The translations under genes were made by a program, and so were the position numbers. From MGBC163016 sp964462135 (lineage in GTDB: Bacteria > Actinomycetota > Coriobacteriia > Coriobacteriales > Eggerthellaceae): DNA of 60,873 nt. Below are positions 7,496 through 16,720 of the stretch, one piece after another (within the stretch, counting starts at the first letter, position 1; every line of letters starts with the position of its first letter). The stretch is from the NCBI GenBank assembly GCA_964462135.1, contig CAYWWK010000010.1, forward strand, positions 1 through 60,873. The letters are read 5' to 3'. The notes below the pieces were generated by a model. It was not told where the DNA came from, ran no database searches, and saw only the letters and a program-made list of their open reading frames with translations.

Positions 7496-9955
7496 ATGAG
7501 ACTTTCTTTGAATTGGGTAAGTGATTATGTCGAAGTGCCGTCAGATACCCAGGCGTTCTGCGATCGACTTGATCTGACCGGAACCGGTGTCGAAGGCGTC
7601 GAGAAGCTGGGAAGCGCCTTGGAAGGCGTTGTCGTGGGGCATGTGCTCACCTGTGATGAGCATCCGGATTCTGACCACATGCATGTCGTGACGGTGGATG
7701 TTGGACAAGAGGAACCGCTCCAGATCGTCTGTGGTGCACCGAACATCGCCGCCGGCATCAAGGTGCCAGTGGCAACGGTGGGCGCGGTCCTTCCCAGCGA
7801 TGACGGTGGGTTCAAGATCAAGAAGAGCAAGCTGCGTGGCGTCGTCAGCTGTGGGATGTGCTGCTCGAAGCGCGAACTGGGCCACGGTACTGACCATGAG
7901 GGCATCTGGATACTGCCTGAAGACGCACCCGTCGGTGTGTCCTTCAGTGAGTATCTTGGAACGGGCGATGTCGTGCTTGACCTTGAGATCACTCCCAACC
8001 GGCCTGACTGCCTGTCGGTGGTTGGACTCGCCCGCGAGATCGGCGCCATGTACCAGTCGCCTGTCGCCTATCCGCTGTCAGACGACGTCGCCAAGCTGGA
8101 AGGCGTCACGGCGGGTCTTCCTGTCTCAAAATCCGTGCAACTGGAGATAACCGATCCTGATCGCTGCCAGCGCTATACCGCCCGCGTCATCGAAGGCGTG
8201 AAGGTTGGCCCTTCGCCTGATTGGCTTGCTGAGCGGGTGACAGCTGCTGGAGCGCGTTCCATCAACAACGTGGTTGATATCACCAACTACATCATGTTCC
8301 TCTACGGACAGCCTCTGCATGCATTCGACTATGACACGTTGAAAGGTGACGACGGGTCGGTGAAGGTCATCGTCCGTCCGGCTGAAGAGGGTGAGCGTTT
8401 CACGACGCTTGATGGTGTCGACCGCGTGCTGACCTCTGATATGACCGTCATCGCCACACCGAAATCAGCTGTGGCCTTGGCTGGCGTCATGGGTGGCCTC
8501 CATTCTGAGGTGGAGGATCACACCACCACCATCCTTCTGGAAACGGCCACGTTCAGCCGTGCCCATACCTCTCGTACGTCTCGCAACCTGGGGCTGATCT
8601 CAGAGGCCTCCATGCGCTACGAGCGCGGGGTGGATGATGTTCCCATTGCTGATATCTCTGCCGCTGCCGCTGCGCTCATGGCTGAAGTGTGTGGCGGTAC
8701 CGTGCGCCCCGGCATCGTGGATCTATACCCCATCGCTTCTGAGCCCATTCCACTCACGTTCCGCATCCAGCGCTTCAATGCCATGATGGGCGCTGACATT
8801 CCTGAGGGTTTCATCATCGATATCCTTGAGCGCTTGGGCTGCGAGGTGCGACATGACTCGAAGGATGGCATCCTTGATGTGGTGGCGCCCACGTTCCGCC
8901 CCGATCTGGAACGTGAGATAGACCTGTACGAGGAAGTGGTTCGTCTGTGGGGCATGGATCGGATCACCCCAACGCTGCCGTCCTCGCCTGAGCGTGTTGG
9001 CATGCGCGAACAGACGGAGGTCGTACGCTCAATCGTGAACGATACACTGCGTGCCAGTGGCATGAATGAGACCATGACCTATTCGTTCGCTGAGCCCGGT
9101 GATGTCCATGCGGTGCGCATGGACAGTCTTGATCTGGGCCTGCCTGTAGAGCTTCTGAATCCGCTCAACGCCGATCAATCCGTCATGCGTCAGACATTGC
9201 TCCCGGGCCTGCTGCGCAGCGTTTCCTACAATCAGCACCATGGCACGAAGAACATCCAGCTGTATGAGATAGGTACGGTATTCTCTGCCAGCGAAGGCAG
9301 GAAGAAGCCCAAAGAGCGCACCAAGGTGACAGGGGTCTTGGCTGGTGCCATGGGAAACGATGCGTGGAATGCGAAGCCGACCGCCTTCGATTTCTTTGAC
9401 GGCAAGGGTGTGGTGGAGAATCTCGCACGTGAGCTTGCTTTGCCGAAGGTTCGATTCAAGGAGCTTCCAGCCGATGAGGCTCCGCAGCTCCAGCCGGGCC
9501 GCGCTGCCCAAGTGCTCTCTGCGGGATCGGTCATCGGTTGGGTAGGGGAGGTCCATCCCTTGGTGGTGGCAGCCTTCGATGCCGAAGCGCCGGTGGTCGC
9601 ATTCGAACTTGATCTGAAGATGCTTGAGAAGGCGTATCGTTCTGCGCGTGATTATGTGGATGTGCCCACCTTCCCTGCGGTTGAAGTGGATCAGGCGTTC
9701 GTTGTGGACGAAGCCGTCACCCATGAGAAAATGACTCAGGTCATGACCTCCGCTGGAGGCAAGCTGTTGGAGGATGTCGCGCTGTTCGACGTGTATCGTG
9801 ATGATGAGCGAGTGGGTGCGGGCAAGAAGTCCATGGCATACCGCTTGGTCTACCGGGCTGCTGACCGCACGCTCACTTCTGACGAGGTAGATCGGGCCCA
9901 CGAGAAGCTGGTGAAGAAGGTGCAAGGCGCCACCGGCGCCGAAGTCCGCGCCTGA
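7496..9955 (+). CDS. pheT: Phenylalanine-tRNA ligase beta subunit
   Basis: The 819-residue subunit carries the editing site and most tRNA contacts. In order: an EMAP/OB tRNA-binding domain (about 40-150), B3/B4 editing domain (about 210-390), B5 domain (about 405-475), a catalytic-like core (about 490-700) and a C-terminal ferredoxin-fold anticodon-binding domain (about 725-819, LFDVYRDDERVGAGKKSMAY). Length and order are normal. It shares a transcript with pheS; no clear terminator follows, but the hairpin-rich tract downstream could end transcription. Confidence 0.96.
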   Translation: MRLSLNWVSDYVEVPSDTQAFCDRLDLTGTGVEGVEKLGSALEGVVVGHVLTCDEHPDSDHMHVVTVDVGQEEPLQIVCGAPNIAAGIKVPVATVGAVLPSDDGGFKIKKSKLRGVVSCGMCCSKRELGHGTDHEGIWILPEDAPVGVSFSEYLGTGDVVLDLEITPNRPDCLSVVGLAREIGAMYQSPVAYPLSDDVAKLEGVTAGLPVSKSVQLEITDPDRCQRYTARVIEGVKVGPSPDWLAERVTAAGARSINNVVDITNYIMFLYGQPLHAFDYDTLKGDDGSVKVIVRPAEEGERFTTLDGVDRVLTSDMTVIATPKSAVALAGVMGGLHSEVEDHTTTILLETATFSRAHTSRTSRNLGLISEASMRYERGVDDVPIADISAAAAALMAEVCGGTVRPGIVDLYPIASEPIPLTFRIQRFNAMMGADIPEGFIIDILERLGCEVRHDSKDGILDVVAPTFRPDLEREIDLYEEVVRLWGMDRITPTLPSSPERVGMREQTEVVRSIVNDTLRASGMNETMTYSFAEPGDVHAVRMDSLDLGLPVELLNPLNADQSVMRQTLLPGLLRSVSYNQHHGTKNIQLYEIGTVFSASEGRKKPKERTKVTGVLAGAMGNDAWNAKPTAFDFFDGKGVVENLARELALPKVRFKELPADEAPQLQPGRAAQVLSAGSVIGWVGEVHPLVVAAFDAEAPVVAFELDLKMLEKAYRSARDYVDVPTFPAVEVDQAFVVDEAVTHEKMTQVMTSAGGKLLEDVALFDVYRDDERVGAGKKSMAYRLVYRAADRTLTSDEVDRAHEKLVKKVQGATGAEVRA

Positions 9956-10802
9956 CTTGCGCCAAACGGATGTCCTGAATTGTTCATTGAAGAGGTTTCA
10001 TAGCGAAGGCTCGTAGCGCAGGCTTTAGCCTGCGTCCCCTGCAAGGGGACCTGCGATCAACCGGAACAACCTCTTTTGCGCTTTGTCTTGTCTGTTGGTC
10101 GCGCCCGCATGGGGGTCTTGCCTTGGCTTCGGACTGGCGAAACCCATGATGATGCATATCATGGGTTTCTGGTCCTGCAGAATCGGCTTCGACCCCCTCC
10201 GCGAACACACCTTTCTGCAACTTTTAAAACCAACCGCGATGATGCCGAAACCCAAAGGTCGGGTTTGCACCATCATCGCGGGCGGCTGCTCGCCGCGAAA
10301 GTGTGTCGGTGGTCTGCTGAGGTATAGCAGACCACCTCTGCTTTCACTGTCGCCCTTCGGGCGAAAGCAATCGCTTCGCGTTTGAGTTGCTGCGTGCCCT
10401 GGATAAGGTAAGCCGCATGCTTCGCATGACGAAGGCTAAAGCCTTCGCTACACGCTACGAGGGAGATGCGAGGTTCATTCGGATGAGGCAATTTGAGAAG
10501 AGGTGCGTGCTTTCTGAAAAGAAGGTGGCGCCGTATGGGGTTGGTCGGCCCGTGTGCCCTTTCCGGCGCCTATATATTCAGATGGACCTGTCAGGTCGCT
10601 CGTAGCGGAAGCCGTTGTGCGACAACATACGGCTTGCCTTTGTCTATGCCAAGGAATCGCACATTGCATGCAGCTGTCAGTCTGAATGGAAACGTCAGGC
10701 TGATATACTTTTCTTGTCCAAAATGGGACCGCGCTGTGACCATCAGCGGATTCATTTCGGGTGGACCTCTTTGCTGAATGCATATCTCGATGGGCGGCTG
10801 AC
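9956..10802. repeat. Hairpin-rich intergenic tract with REP-like palindromes
   Basis: No convincing gene lies here; open frames are short and lack family motifs. Perfect or near-perfect stem-loops are dense: 10017-10034 (8-bp arms), 10034-10050 (GTCCCCT/AGGGGAC), 10139-10169 (12-bp arms), 10234-10281 (11-bp outer arms CCGCGATGATG/CATCATCGCGG plus an inner AAACCC/GGGTTT), 10308-10336 (11-bp arms GGTGGTCTGCT/AGCAGACCACC), 10350-10364, 10430-10447 (CGAAGGCT/AGCCTTCG), 10585-10597 and 10609-10635. The modules TAGCGAAGGC and TCGTAGCG occur at the left side (10001-10018) and, inverted, at 10441-10460. This looks like a cluster of REP/MITE-type elements or a structured RNA; I cannot tell which. Confidence 0.6.
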
Positions 10803-11411
10803 ATGACTTTGGAAAACAAACTCGGATTGTCTGAAGAGACGACTCTTGCGCGCGAGGAAGAGAGGATCTCAAAGTCAAAGGCGCTCAAGCTGTTCGAGAC
10901 AGGCCAGTTTGATACCATGAAGGCGGGTACGTTCGCCAGCCTTCGTTATATCCATGCATATCTTTTTGATGAGATCTATGAATTCGCGGGACAGCTCCGA
11001 ACGGTGAATATCGCAAAGGGGAATTTCCGCTTCGCGCCGGTGATGTATTTGGCGAATTCCATTGATGCCATCGAGCGAATGCCTCAATCAACCTTCGACG
11101 AGATCATTGCAAAGTATGTTGAGATGAATGTTGCCCATCCTTTTCGAGAGGGCAATGGTCGGAGCATGCGCATCTGGCTTGACCATATGCTCAAAAGGGA
11201 ACTCGGCCAAGTGGTGGATTGGAGCAAGGTGGACAAGCATGATTACTTGCTTGCTATGGAACGAAGCCCGATCAAGGATGTTGAGATCAAGGTGCTTCTG
11301 GAAGCTGCCTTGACTGATGAAGTGGAAAGCCGGGAAGTCTATATGAAGGGCATTGACGCAAGCTACAACTATGAAGGATACAACGTGTATCGCATCGAGG
11401 ACTTGGCCTAA
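10803..11411 (+). CDS. Class III Fic-family protein adenylyltransferase
   Basis: Fic enzymes transfer AMP (or related groups) to Ser/Thr/Tyr of target proteins. The 202-residue product has the full motif HPFREGNGRSMR at residues 112-123, including catalytic His112 and the phosphate-binding Gly-Asn-Gly-Arg. Near the C terminus, SYNYEG (187-192) fits the inhibitory [S/T]xxxE[G/N] pattern, so it should be a self-inhibited class III (NmFic-like) enzyme needing no separate antitoxin; none is seen nearby. The ATG at 10803 is preferred over an in-frame ATG at 10761 because the Fic fold begins shortly after it. The flanking palindromes hint at horizontal arrival. Confidence 0.85.
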   Translation: MTLENKLGLSEETTLAREEERISKSKALKLFETGQFDTMKAGTFASLRYIHAYLFDEIYEFAGQLRTVNIAKGNFRFAPVMYLANSIDAIERMPQSTFDEIIAKYVEMNVAHPFREGNGRSMRIWLDHMLKRELGQVVDWSKVDKHDYLLAMERSPIKDVEIKVLLEAALTDEVESREVYMKGIDASYNYEGYNVYRIEDLA

Positions 11412-11527
11412 ACGCCAGGTGCGATCCTGCTCAAGAAGAGACGTTTACGCTCCGTCGCCTTTCACGGTTGCGCAGGAGCAGCCAGCGAAGTAAGCTTCCC
11501 CGTGCAGTCAACCTGATTGGAGGCGTC

Positions 11528-13483
11528 ATGCATCGCGACTATCCGAACCTGTGCAAGCCTATCAAGATCGGGAACCTTACCTTTCGCAACCGCATGGCCT
11601 CAGCTCCCATGGGAGCGACGGACATTCTGGCGGATGGCACTCCGGGCCCGCGCACCCTTGGCTTCTACGAGGCTCGCGCCAAAGGCGGAGCGGCTTCCGT
11701 CACGGTGAGCGAGCTTGTGGTGCATCCGGAAACCGACGGGTCGCAGATGCTGCACCTGTCCTTGTCGACCCCGGGTCAGCTGGGCGCTTTCGCCTATGTT
11801 GCCGACGCCATCAAGCGCCATGGGGCCATCGCCTCCATAGAACTATCCCATTCAGGCCAGTACGCAGGCACATACATGGTGGACAAGAAGGCGAAGGGAA
11901 AGCTTTGCCAATACGGGCCCAGCGATGGAGTGCGGCCGGACGGCATGCCGGTGAAGGCTCTCACGAAAGCCCAGATAGCATCCATCGTCGAGGCCTATGC
12001 CGATGCAGCCGCCTTGGCGAAGCGAGCGGGATTCCAGATGTGCATGGTCCATGCCGGACATGGATGGCTGCTGAACCAGTTCCTCTCTCCCTATTTCAAC
12101 AAGCGCACGGACGAATACGGAGGCACCCTTGAGAATCGGGTGCGCTTCGTGCGTGAGGTGCTGACGGCGGTGCGCGCTGCCACGGGGCGCGCGTTTCCCA
12201 TCGAGCTACGCATGAGCGGATCAGAACTCTTCGAGGGTGGCTACGATATCGAAGAGGGCTGCCACATCGCTCAGGCCTTGGAGGACATCGTGGACATCAT
12301 CCATGTGTCCGCCGGGTCCTATCAGTTCGGCTTCTCCATCACCCACCCGTCCATGTTCCGTGACCACGGCTGCAACGTGCATCTGGCTGAGCGTATCAAG
12401 CAATGCGTGAGCGTGCCTGTTGCCACCATCGGGGGCCTGTCTGACCCAGCCCAGATGGAGGGCATCATCGCATCGGATAAGGCTGACATCGTCGCCATGG
12501 CCCGTGGGCTTCTGGCTGATCCGGAATTGCCGAACAAGGTCATGGCGAACAGGGGCGAAGAGGTCGTTCGCTGCATTCGCTGCTTCACCTGCATGGCTGA
12601 GCGTCCGGTCACCCAGACCAGGCGCTGCGCGGTGAACCCGCTCATCGGTCGCGAACTGGAAGGGCTTGAGGTGACACCAGCCCTGGCGTCGAAACGCGTG
12701 CTGGTGGCGGGCGGCGGCATCGCTGGCATGAAGGCGGCTCATACCGCTGCCCTGCGTGGCCATGATGTGACCCTCTGCGAAGCAGGGGAGCATCTGGGCG
12801 GTATCCTGAACACCGAAGAGGCGCTGCCCTTCAAGCATGACATGTATGAGCTCGCACGCACCTACGAACACCTATGCGAAGAGGCGGGGGTGCGCATCTG
12901 CCTGAACCAAGCTGTTGACGTTGCCTTCTGTGACGCATTCAAGCCCGATGCCCTCGTCGTTGCCGTGGGTTCCGAAGAGCTTGAGCTGCCGATGCCCGTG
13001 GCACAGGACGCTTGGGTGATATCCATCGATCAACTCTACCTGGAAGACACGGATCCGGGAAATGAGGTGGTCATCATCGGGGGTGGACTCACCGGCTGCG
13101 AATGTGCGCTTCTGATGGCCCAGCAGGGACGTACGGCCCACTTGATAGAGATGGGGCCGGAACTGGCCCCGGATGCGAATCTCCGTCACCGTCCCATCCT
13201 CATGGCAGAGCTTGAGGCTGCCGGGGTTGACTTCCGTACGAATGCCCGGGCGCTGGAAGTGACGTCCGCCGGTGTGCGTGTGGCGCTCGAAGGTGGTGCC
13301 GAAGAGGTGATTGGCGGCGAAGGGGTGTCAGTGGTAAGTGCCATAGGACGTCGCAGCCGTACCGATGTGGTGGATGCTCTGCGCGACGGTGCTCCGTTCG
13401 TGCGCGTGATAGGGGATGCCCTGCGTCCGGCTAACATCTGCTTCGCCATCTACGAAGCCTATCACGCCGCCTTGGACATCTGA
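11528..13483 (+). CDS. FMN/FAD/4Fe-4S enoate reductase-like oxidoreductase (Old Yellow Enzyme family)
   Basis: The 651-residue protein has an N-terminal Old Yellow Enzyme TIM barrel (about 1-340), a cluster-binding motif C349-x2-C352-x2-C355-x11-C367, and an FAD/NAD(P)H module with two dinucleotide folds (GGGIAG near 400 and GGGLTG near 520). This is the layout of 2,4-dienoyl-CoA reductase, trimethylamine dehydrogenase and the bile-acid enzymes BaiCD/BaiH, which reduce or oxidise activated C=C bonds. The substrate cannot be read from sequence. ATTGGAGG precedes the ATG; an in-frame TTG/GTG region upstream lacks a ribosome site. It is probably a single-gene unit, facing the molybdoenzyme gene across a hairpin. 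Confidence 0.85.
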   Translation: MHRDYPNLCKPIKIGNLTFRNRMASAPMGATDILADGTPGPRTLGFYEARAKGGAASVTVSELVVHPETDGSQMLHLSLSTPGQLGAFAYVADAIKRHGAIASIELSHSGQYAGTYMVDKKAKGKLCQYGPSDGVRPDGMPVKALTKAQIASIVEAYADAAALAKRAGFQMCMVHAGHGWLLNQFLSPYFNKRTDEYGGTLENRVRFVREVLTAVRAATGRAFPIELRMSGSELFEGGYDIEEGCHIAQALEDIVDIIHVSAGSYQFGFSITHPSMFRDHGCNVHLAERIKQCVSVPVATIGGLSDPAQMEGIIASDKADIVAMARGLLADPELPNKVMANRGEEVVRCIRCFTCMAERPVTQTRRCAVNPLIGRELEGLEVTPALASKRVLVAGGGIAGMKAAHTAALRGHDVTLCEAGEHLGGILNTEEALPFKHDMYELARTYEHLCEEAGVRICLNQAVDVAFCDAFKPDALVVAVGSEELELPMPVAQDAWVISIDQLYLEDTDPGNEVVIIGGGLTGCECALLMAQQGRTAHLIEMGPELAPDANLRHRPILMAELEAAGVDFRTNARALEVTSAGVRVALEGGAEEVIGGEGVSVVSAIGRRSRTDVVDALRDGAPFVRVIGDALRPANICFAIYEAYHAALDI

Positions 13484-13501
13484 TGGGTAGCGGAGGACAA
13501 C

Positions 13502-13524
13502 GGTGACGGAGGTTCTCCGTCACC
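13502..13524. terminator. Stem-loop between convergent genes
   Basis: GGTGACGGA (13502-13510) and TCCGTCACC (13516-13524) form a perfect 9-bp stem with a 5-nt loop in the gap between the flavoenzyme gene and the oppositely oriented molybdoenzyme gene. There is no U-run, so terminator function (for either strand) is inferred from position. Confidence 0.5.
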
Positions 13525-13640
13525 CTGATGTGCTCTTTGGGATGGATGGCTTCTTGAATGGGGGAGCCAAGCGGCAGTTTGTGAAGAACGTCGTCCGTTC
13601 CGTGAGCTGCCGCCTTCGAAAGCGATGCGAATCCTGATTC

Positions 13641-15785
13641 CTAGAGTCTGGATACCTTCACATGGATGCTGCTGCGCAGGCCGGGAACGCCCTGCGGGCC
13701 GTCAAGGTTCCAAGATTCGTCAGGGAACAGCATGCCGTCATTGAGCTCTTGGGCACCGCTCAAGCCCGCTTCCAGCCCTTGAGCCGTTTCAGGCTTCCAC
13801 CACCCATGGGGAACGCGGATGCTGCCTGCAGGCTGGTCGGCGTCCACCCGTGCCATCAGCCTTACCTTGCCATAGGCGCTCTGCACCTCGCAGAGGTCAC
13901 CTTCCGCGATGCCCTCCCGTTCGGCGTCTTCAGGGTTGATGAACAGGCAGGCATCGGGCTCGTGGGCGCGCAGGCTCTCGATCTGATGCAGGCAGGTGTT
14001 GTACGAGTAGCGCTCACGATAGCCGGCGAAGGCGATGTAGGGGTAATCGCCCGATGTGGCACCTGGGTCGGCAGGCTCGATGTAGGAGGGCAGTGGATCG
14101 TAGCCAAGGTCAGCCAGCACGCTGCTCGCAAGCTCCACCTTGCCCGACGGCGTGACGAACTGCCCCACAGCAACAGGTTTCATCATCACGGGCGCTGGCG
14201 CTTGCGCGCGGGCATCTTCCCAGGTCATGCCAAGCGGTGCCATGCGGAAGTCGTAGAGCGCGTACTCGTCTTCCCAAGGGAAGGCATCGGCCAGCCCCAA
14301 GCGGTCGGCAAGACCCTTGATCACGAAGTACCAGCTCTTGCACTCGCCCACCGGCTCGCAGAAGGCTTGACCCACGGTAAGCAGTGGCGCCACATCGAAG
14401 GCAGGCGTGAGCACGTCGCGTTCGGCCCACATGTCACCCGGCAGCACATAGTCGGACAGCTGTGCGGTGGGTGTCATCCAGTTCTCGAAGGCTACCACGA
14501 GATCCTGGTTCATGAGCGCATCGATGATGCCCTGCTGGTTCGCATAGCTCATGACCGTATTGTTGCCCACAGCGAAGAACGCCTTCACGGGATAGGGGCC
14601 TTCGCCGCGCATCGCTGCGAAGAGGTCAGGCGGGATGGCAGCGCACGACTGTGCCAAGATGTCCGGTTCGTAGGGGATCCCGAAGCGCTGCCAGGCATCG
14701 CGGTAGAGGTCGGATGCGGCGAATGTGAGCAGCGAATGCGTATCGCGCCCGAGTTGCTTGGCACGCTGTTCGTCGGGAAGCGCAGGATAGTCCGCAAGCT
14801 GGGCATTGGTCACACCACCCAAGGCAGGGCCGAACACCATTTCGGATTTGTTGAGATTGCCGCAGATGGCGCGAAGGATGCAGAGCGCTTGGATGAGCGA
14901 GGTGGAATTCACCTGCATGTCGGGCACTACGCCCCAAGGGATGAGAGCTGCCTGCGCGCTCGCGTAGATGCGTGCCGTTTCCCGTATTTTATGAGCGGGT
15001 ATCCCGCATATCTCGGCGACGTGCTCCGGTGTGTATTCGCTGACACGTTCGACAAGCTCATCGAAGCCGATGCAAGAGCTGTTCACGAAGTCGTGGTCGT
15101 AGAGGTCCTCGTTGATGATCACGTTGATCCACGCAAGCGCCAAGGCGGCATCGGTACCATAGCGAATGCGCAGGTGGTGCTGGGCTAGCTTCGAGGTTTC
15201 GGTGATGCGCGGGTCCACTTCTATCAGAGTGGCGCCGCGGCCAAGTGCGGCTTTCAGGTTCAAGAACTCCGCAGGCCAGCGCTCGGTATCGCGGTCTTGC
15301 CCGAAGTAGACGATACAGTCGGTCACCTGCCAGTTCGCGCTGGTGTACCATCCGTACACGGCACGATGCACCTGTGCGGTGTTGCCCATGCACAGCTGCA
15401 CAGGGGCGATGTAGTTCACGGCACCCAGATGGTTCATGAAGCGCCGGGTGATGCCACCGAAGCCGATATTGAGCGGCATCTCGGAAACAGCGAAGGCCTC
15501 AGGCCCATATGTGGAGATGACCGCTTGAAGCTTCTCGGCGATCTCATCGAGCGCCTGATCCCATGAAACCTCTTCCCATTGTCCGCAGCCCCGCTCTCCT
15601 GTGCGCTTGAGCGGGTGGGTGATGCGGGCGGGATGAAGGCGGTATTCGTCGATGATGCGAACTTTGCTGCAGATCGCCGGCACCTGCGGGTTCGCAGGAA
15701 CGACTTTCAGCTTCCCGTTGTCCTCAGGTGCTGCCACGGCACAGCCACCATCGCAGAAAACGCACGTGCTGAACTTCGCATCCAT
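13641..15785 (-). CDS. Acetylene hydratase-like molybdopterin (Mo/W) enzyme
   Basis: The 714-residue DMSO-reductase-family protein has a [4Fe-4S] site C8-x2-C11-x3-C15-x23-C39 and a probable metal ligand Cys132 in QLCMGNTAQVHR. It has no Tat signal, so it is cytoplasmic. From memory it follows Pelobacter acetylene hydratase closely: similar length (about 730), CxGNTAxVHR at the metal, MNQDLVV then MTPTAQLxDYVLPGD, and LDxxQGxPxLR near the C terminus. Asp12 right after the second cluster Cys matches the catalytic Asp13 of acetylene hydratase, and Lys41 matches its Lys48. No electron-transfer subunit is adjacent. It lies 40 bp downstream of a metallo-hydrolase on the same strand. A catechol-dehydroxylase-type or other function remains possible. 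Confidence 0.8.
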   Translation of the reverse strand: MDAKFSTCVFCDGGCAVAAPEDNGKLKVVPANPQVPAICSKVRIIDEYRLHPARITHPLKRTGERGCGQWEEVSWDQALDEIAEKLQAVISTYGPEAFAVSEMPLNIGFGGITRRFMNHLGAVNYIAPVQLCMGNTAQVHRAVYGWYTSANWQVTDCIVYFGQDRDTERWPAEFLNLKAALGRGATLIEVDPRITETSKLAQHHLRIRYGTDAALALAWINVIINEDLYDHDFVNSSCIGFDELVERVSEYTPEHVAEICGIPAHKIRETARIYASAQAALIPWGVVPDMQVNSTSLIQALCILRAICGNLNKSEMVFGPALGGVTNAQLADYPALPDEQRAKQLGRDTHSLLTFAASDLYRDAWQRFGIPYEPDILAQSCAAIPPDLFAAMRGEGPYPVKAFFAVGNNTVMSYANQQGIIDALMNQDLVVAFENWMTPTAQLSDYVLPGDMWAERDVLTPAFDVAPLLTVGQAFCEPVGECKSWYFVIKGLADRLGLADAFPWEDEYALYDFRMAPLGMTWEDARAQAPAPVMMKPVAVGQFVTPSGKVELASSVLADLGYDPLPSYIEPADPGATSGDYPYIAFAGYRERYSYNTCLHQIESLRAHEPDACLFINPEDAEREGIAEGDLCEVQSAYGKVRLMARVDADQPAGSIRVPHGWWKPETAQGLEAGLSGAQELNDGMLFPDESWNLDGPQGVPGLRSSIHVKVSRL

Positions 15786-15825
15786 GGTGAGTCCTCCCTG
15801 CCGTCCTCCTTGGCGTCAGTTCCCG

Positions 15826-16641
15826 CTAGATGGAAAACGTGAGACCATCTGATGCCATCTTCACACGGCCCTCGTAGCGTTCCAGATACGCCTCCAACTC
15901 AGCGCAGGTGATGGGTTCGTCATAATGCATGCACAGGTGCGTGAGGTAGATGGTGCCCGCTTCCAGCGCCAATCCCTCTTCGATGCACTCCTGCACGGAA
16001 TGATGCGCATCCGCATTCCAATTGCGCTTCCAGAACGTGGCATCCATGGCGAGGATATCCACGCCATGGACAGCTTCAGCGGTTTCAGGTGGCAGCAGCC
16101 CTGTGTCCGACGCATAGAACAGACGGGTGTCGGCCGTTTCCATCAGATACCCATAGGTGCCCGGCGCGTGGGTGACGGGCAGCGCGGTATAGCGAACGTC
16201 ATCGAAGAGGTGGCTCTCACCCGGTTGCAGCTCGCTGAAGTCAAGGCAGTAGTCCATGTAATGGAATTCAGCCATGATGCCGTCCCGTGCAGCAGGGGAG
16301 GCGAAGGCGGGAAGCGGCACGCCGCCGCGCACCAACCCCACCAGATACTCGTATTCGCCAAGCCCTCCGATGTGGTCGAAGTGGCAATGGGTGAACAGCA
16401 TCTCATCCACATGGCGCACGCCTTCCCGCAAAAGCTGGTGACGGGCATCGGGAGGCGTGTCTATGACTAGGGTGGGCGTTTCCGCCTCGGAAAGCCCTGC
16501 ACGACGCACCATCACCCCGCAATCACCTCGGGCCAGGGCCGGGTTCTCGCGCGCTTCGGTGCAGGCAGGGCAGTCGCAGAAGAAGGAGGGCACCCCGCAC
16601 CCCGCCGCCGTGCCCATGAATGTGAAAAGATGGTCTTTCAT
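15826..16641 (-). CDS. MBL-fold metallo-hydrolase, PhnP/PqqB-like
   Basis: The 271-residue protein has the metallo-beta-lactamase motif THCHFDH (His85, His87, Asp89, His90), further metal ligands in THAPGTYG and YASDTG, and a late TYLTHLCMHYDEP segment. An N-terminal FCDCPACTEA (Cys22, Cys24, Cys27) matches the structural zinc site of PhnP-type phosphodiesterases, which open cyclic phosphates. The start at 16641 is chosen because AGGAGA lies just upstream; an in-frame ATG at 16695 lacks one. It is first in a two-gene minus-strand unit with the acetylene-hydratase-like enzyme. The real substrate is unknown, and the link to that enzyme is inferred from position. Confidence 0.8.
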   Translation of the reverse strand: MKDHLFTFMGTAAGCGVPSFFCDCPACTEARENPALARGDCGVMVRRAGLSEAETPTLVIDTPPDARHQLLREGVRHVDEMLFTHCHFDHIGGLGEYEYLVGLVRGGVPLPAFASPAARDGIMAEFHYMDYCLDFSELQPGESHLFDDVRYTALPVTHAPGTYGYLMETADTRLFYASDTGLLPPETAEAVHGVDILAMDATFWKRNWNADAHHSVQECIEEGLALEAGTIYLTHLCMHYDEPITCAELEAYLERYEGRVKMASDGLTFSI

Positions 16642-16720
16642 CAAGATTCTCCTGATCTTCGCGAAGGCTGCCCCCAAGCCGCTTGCCGTCTTCAACGAAA
16701 CGCGTAATATAGCTTCTCCC

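Noticed and set aside
9956..10802. Decayed gene or small toxin/antitoxin before fic
   Set aside because: Short frames on both strands show no motif and the tract is explained by palindromes; class III Fic needs no antitoxin.
13662..15188. A 508-codon plus-strand open frame opposite the acetylene-hydratase-like gene
   Set aside because: Antisense shadow: no motifs, no ribosome site, while the minus-strand product matches a known family end to end.
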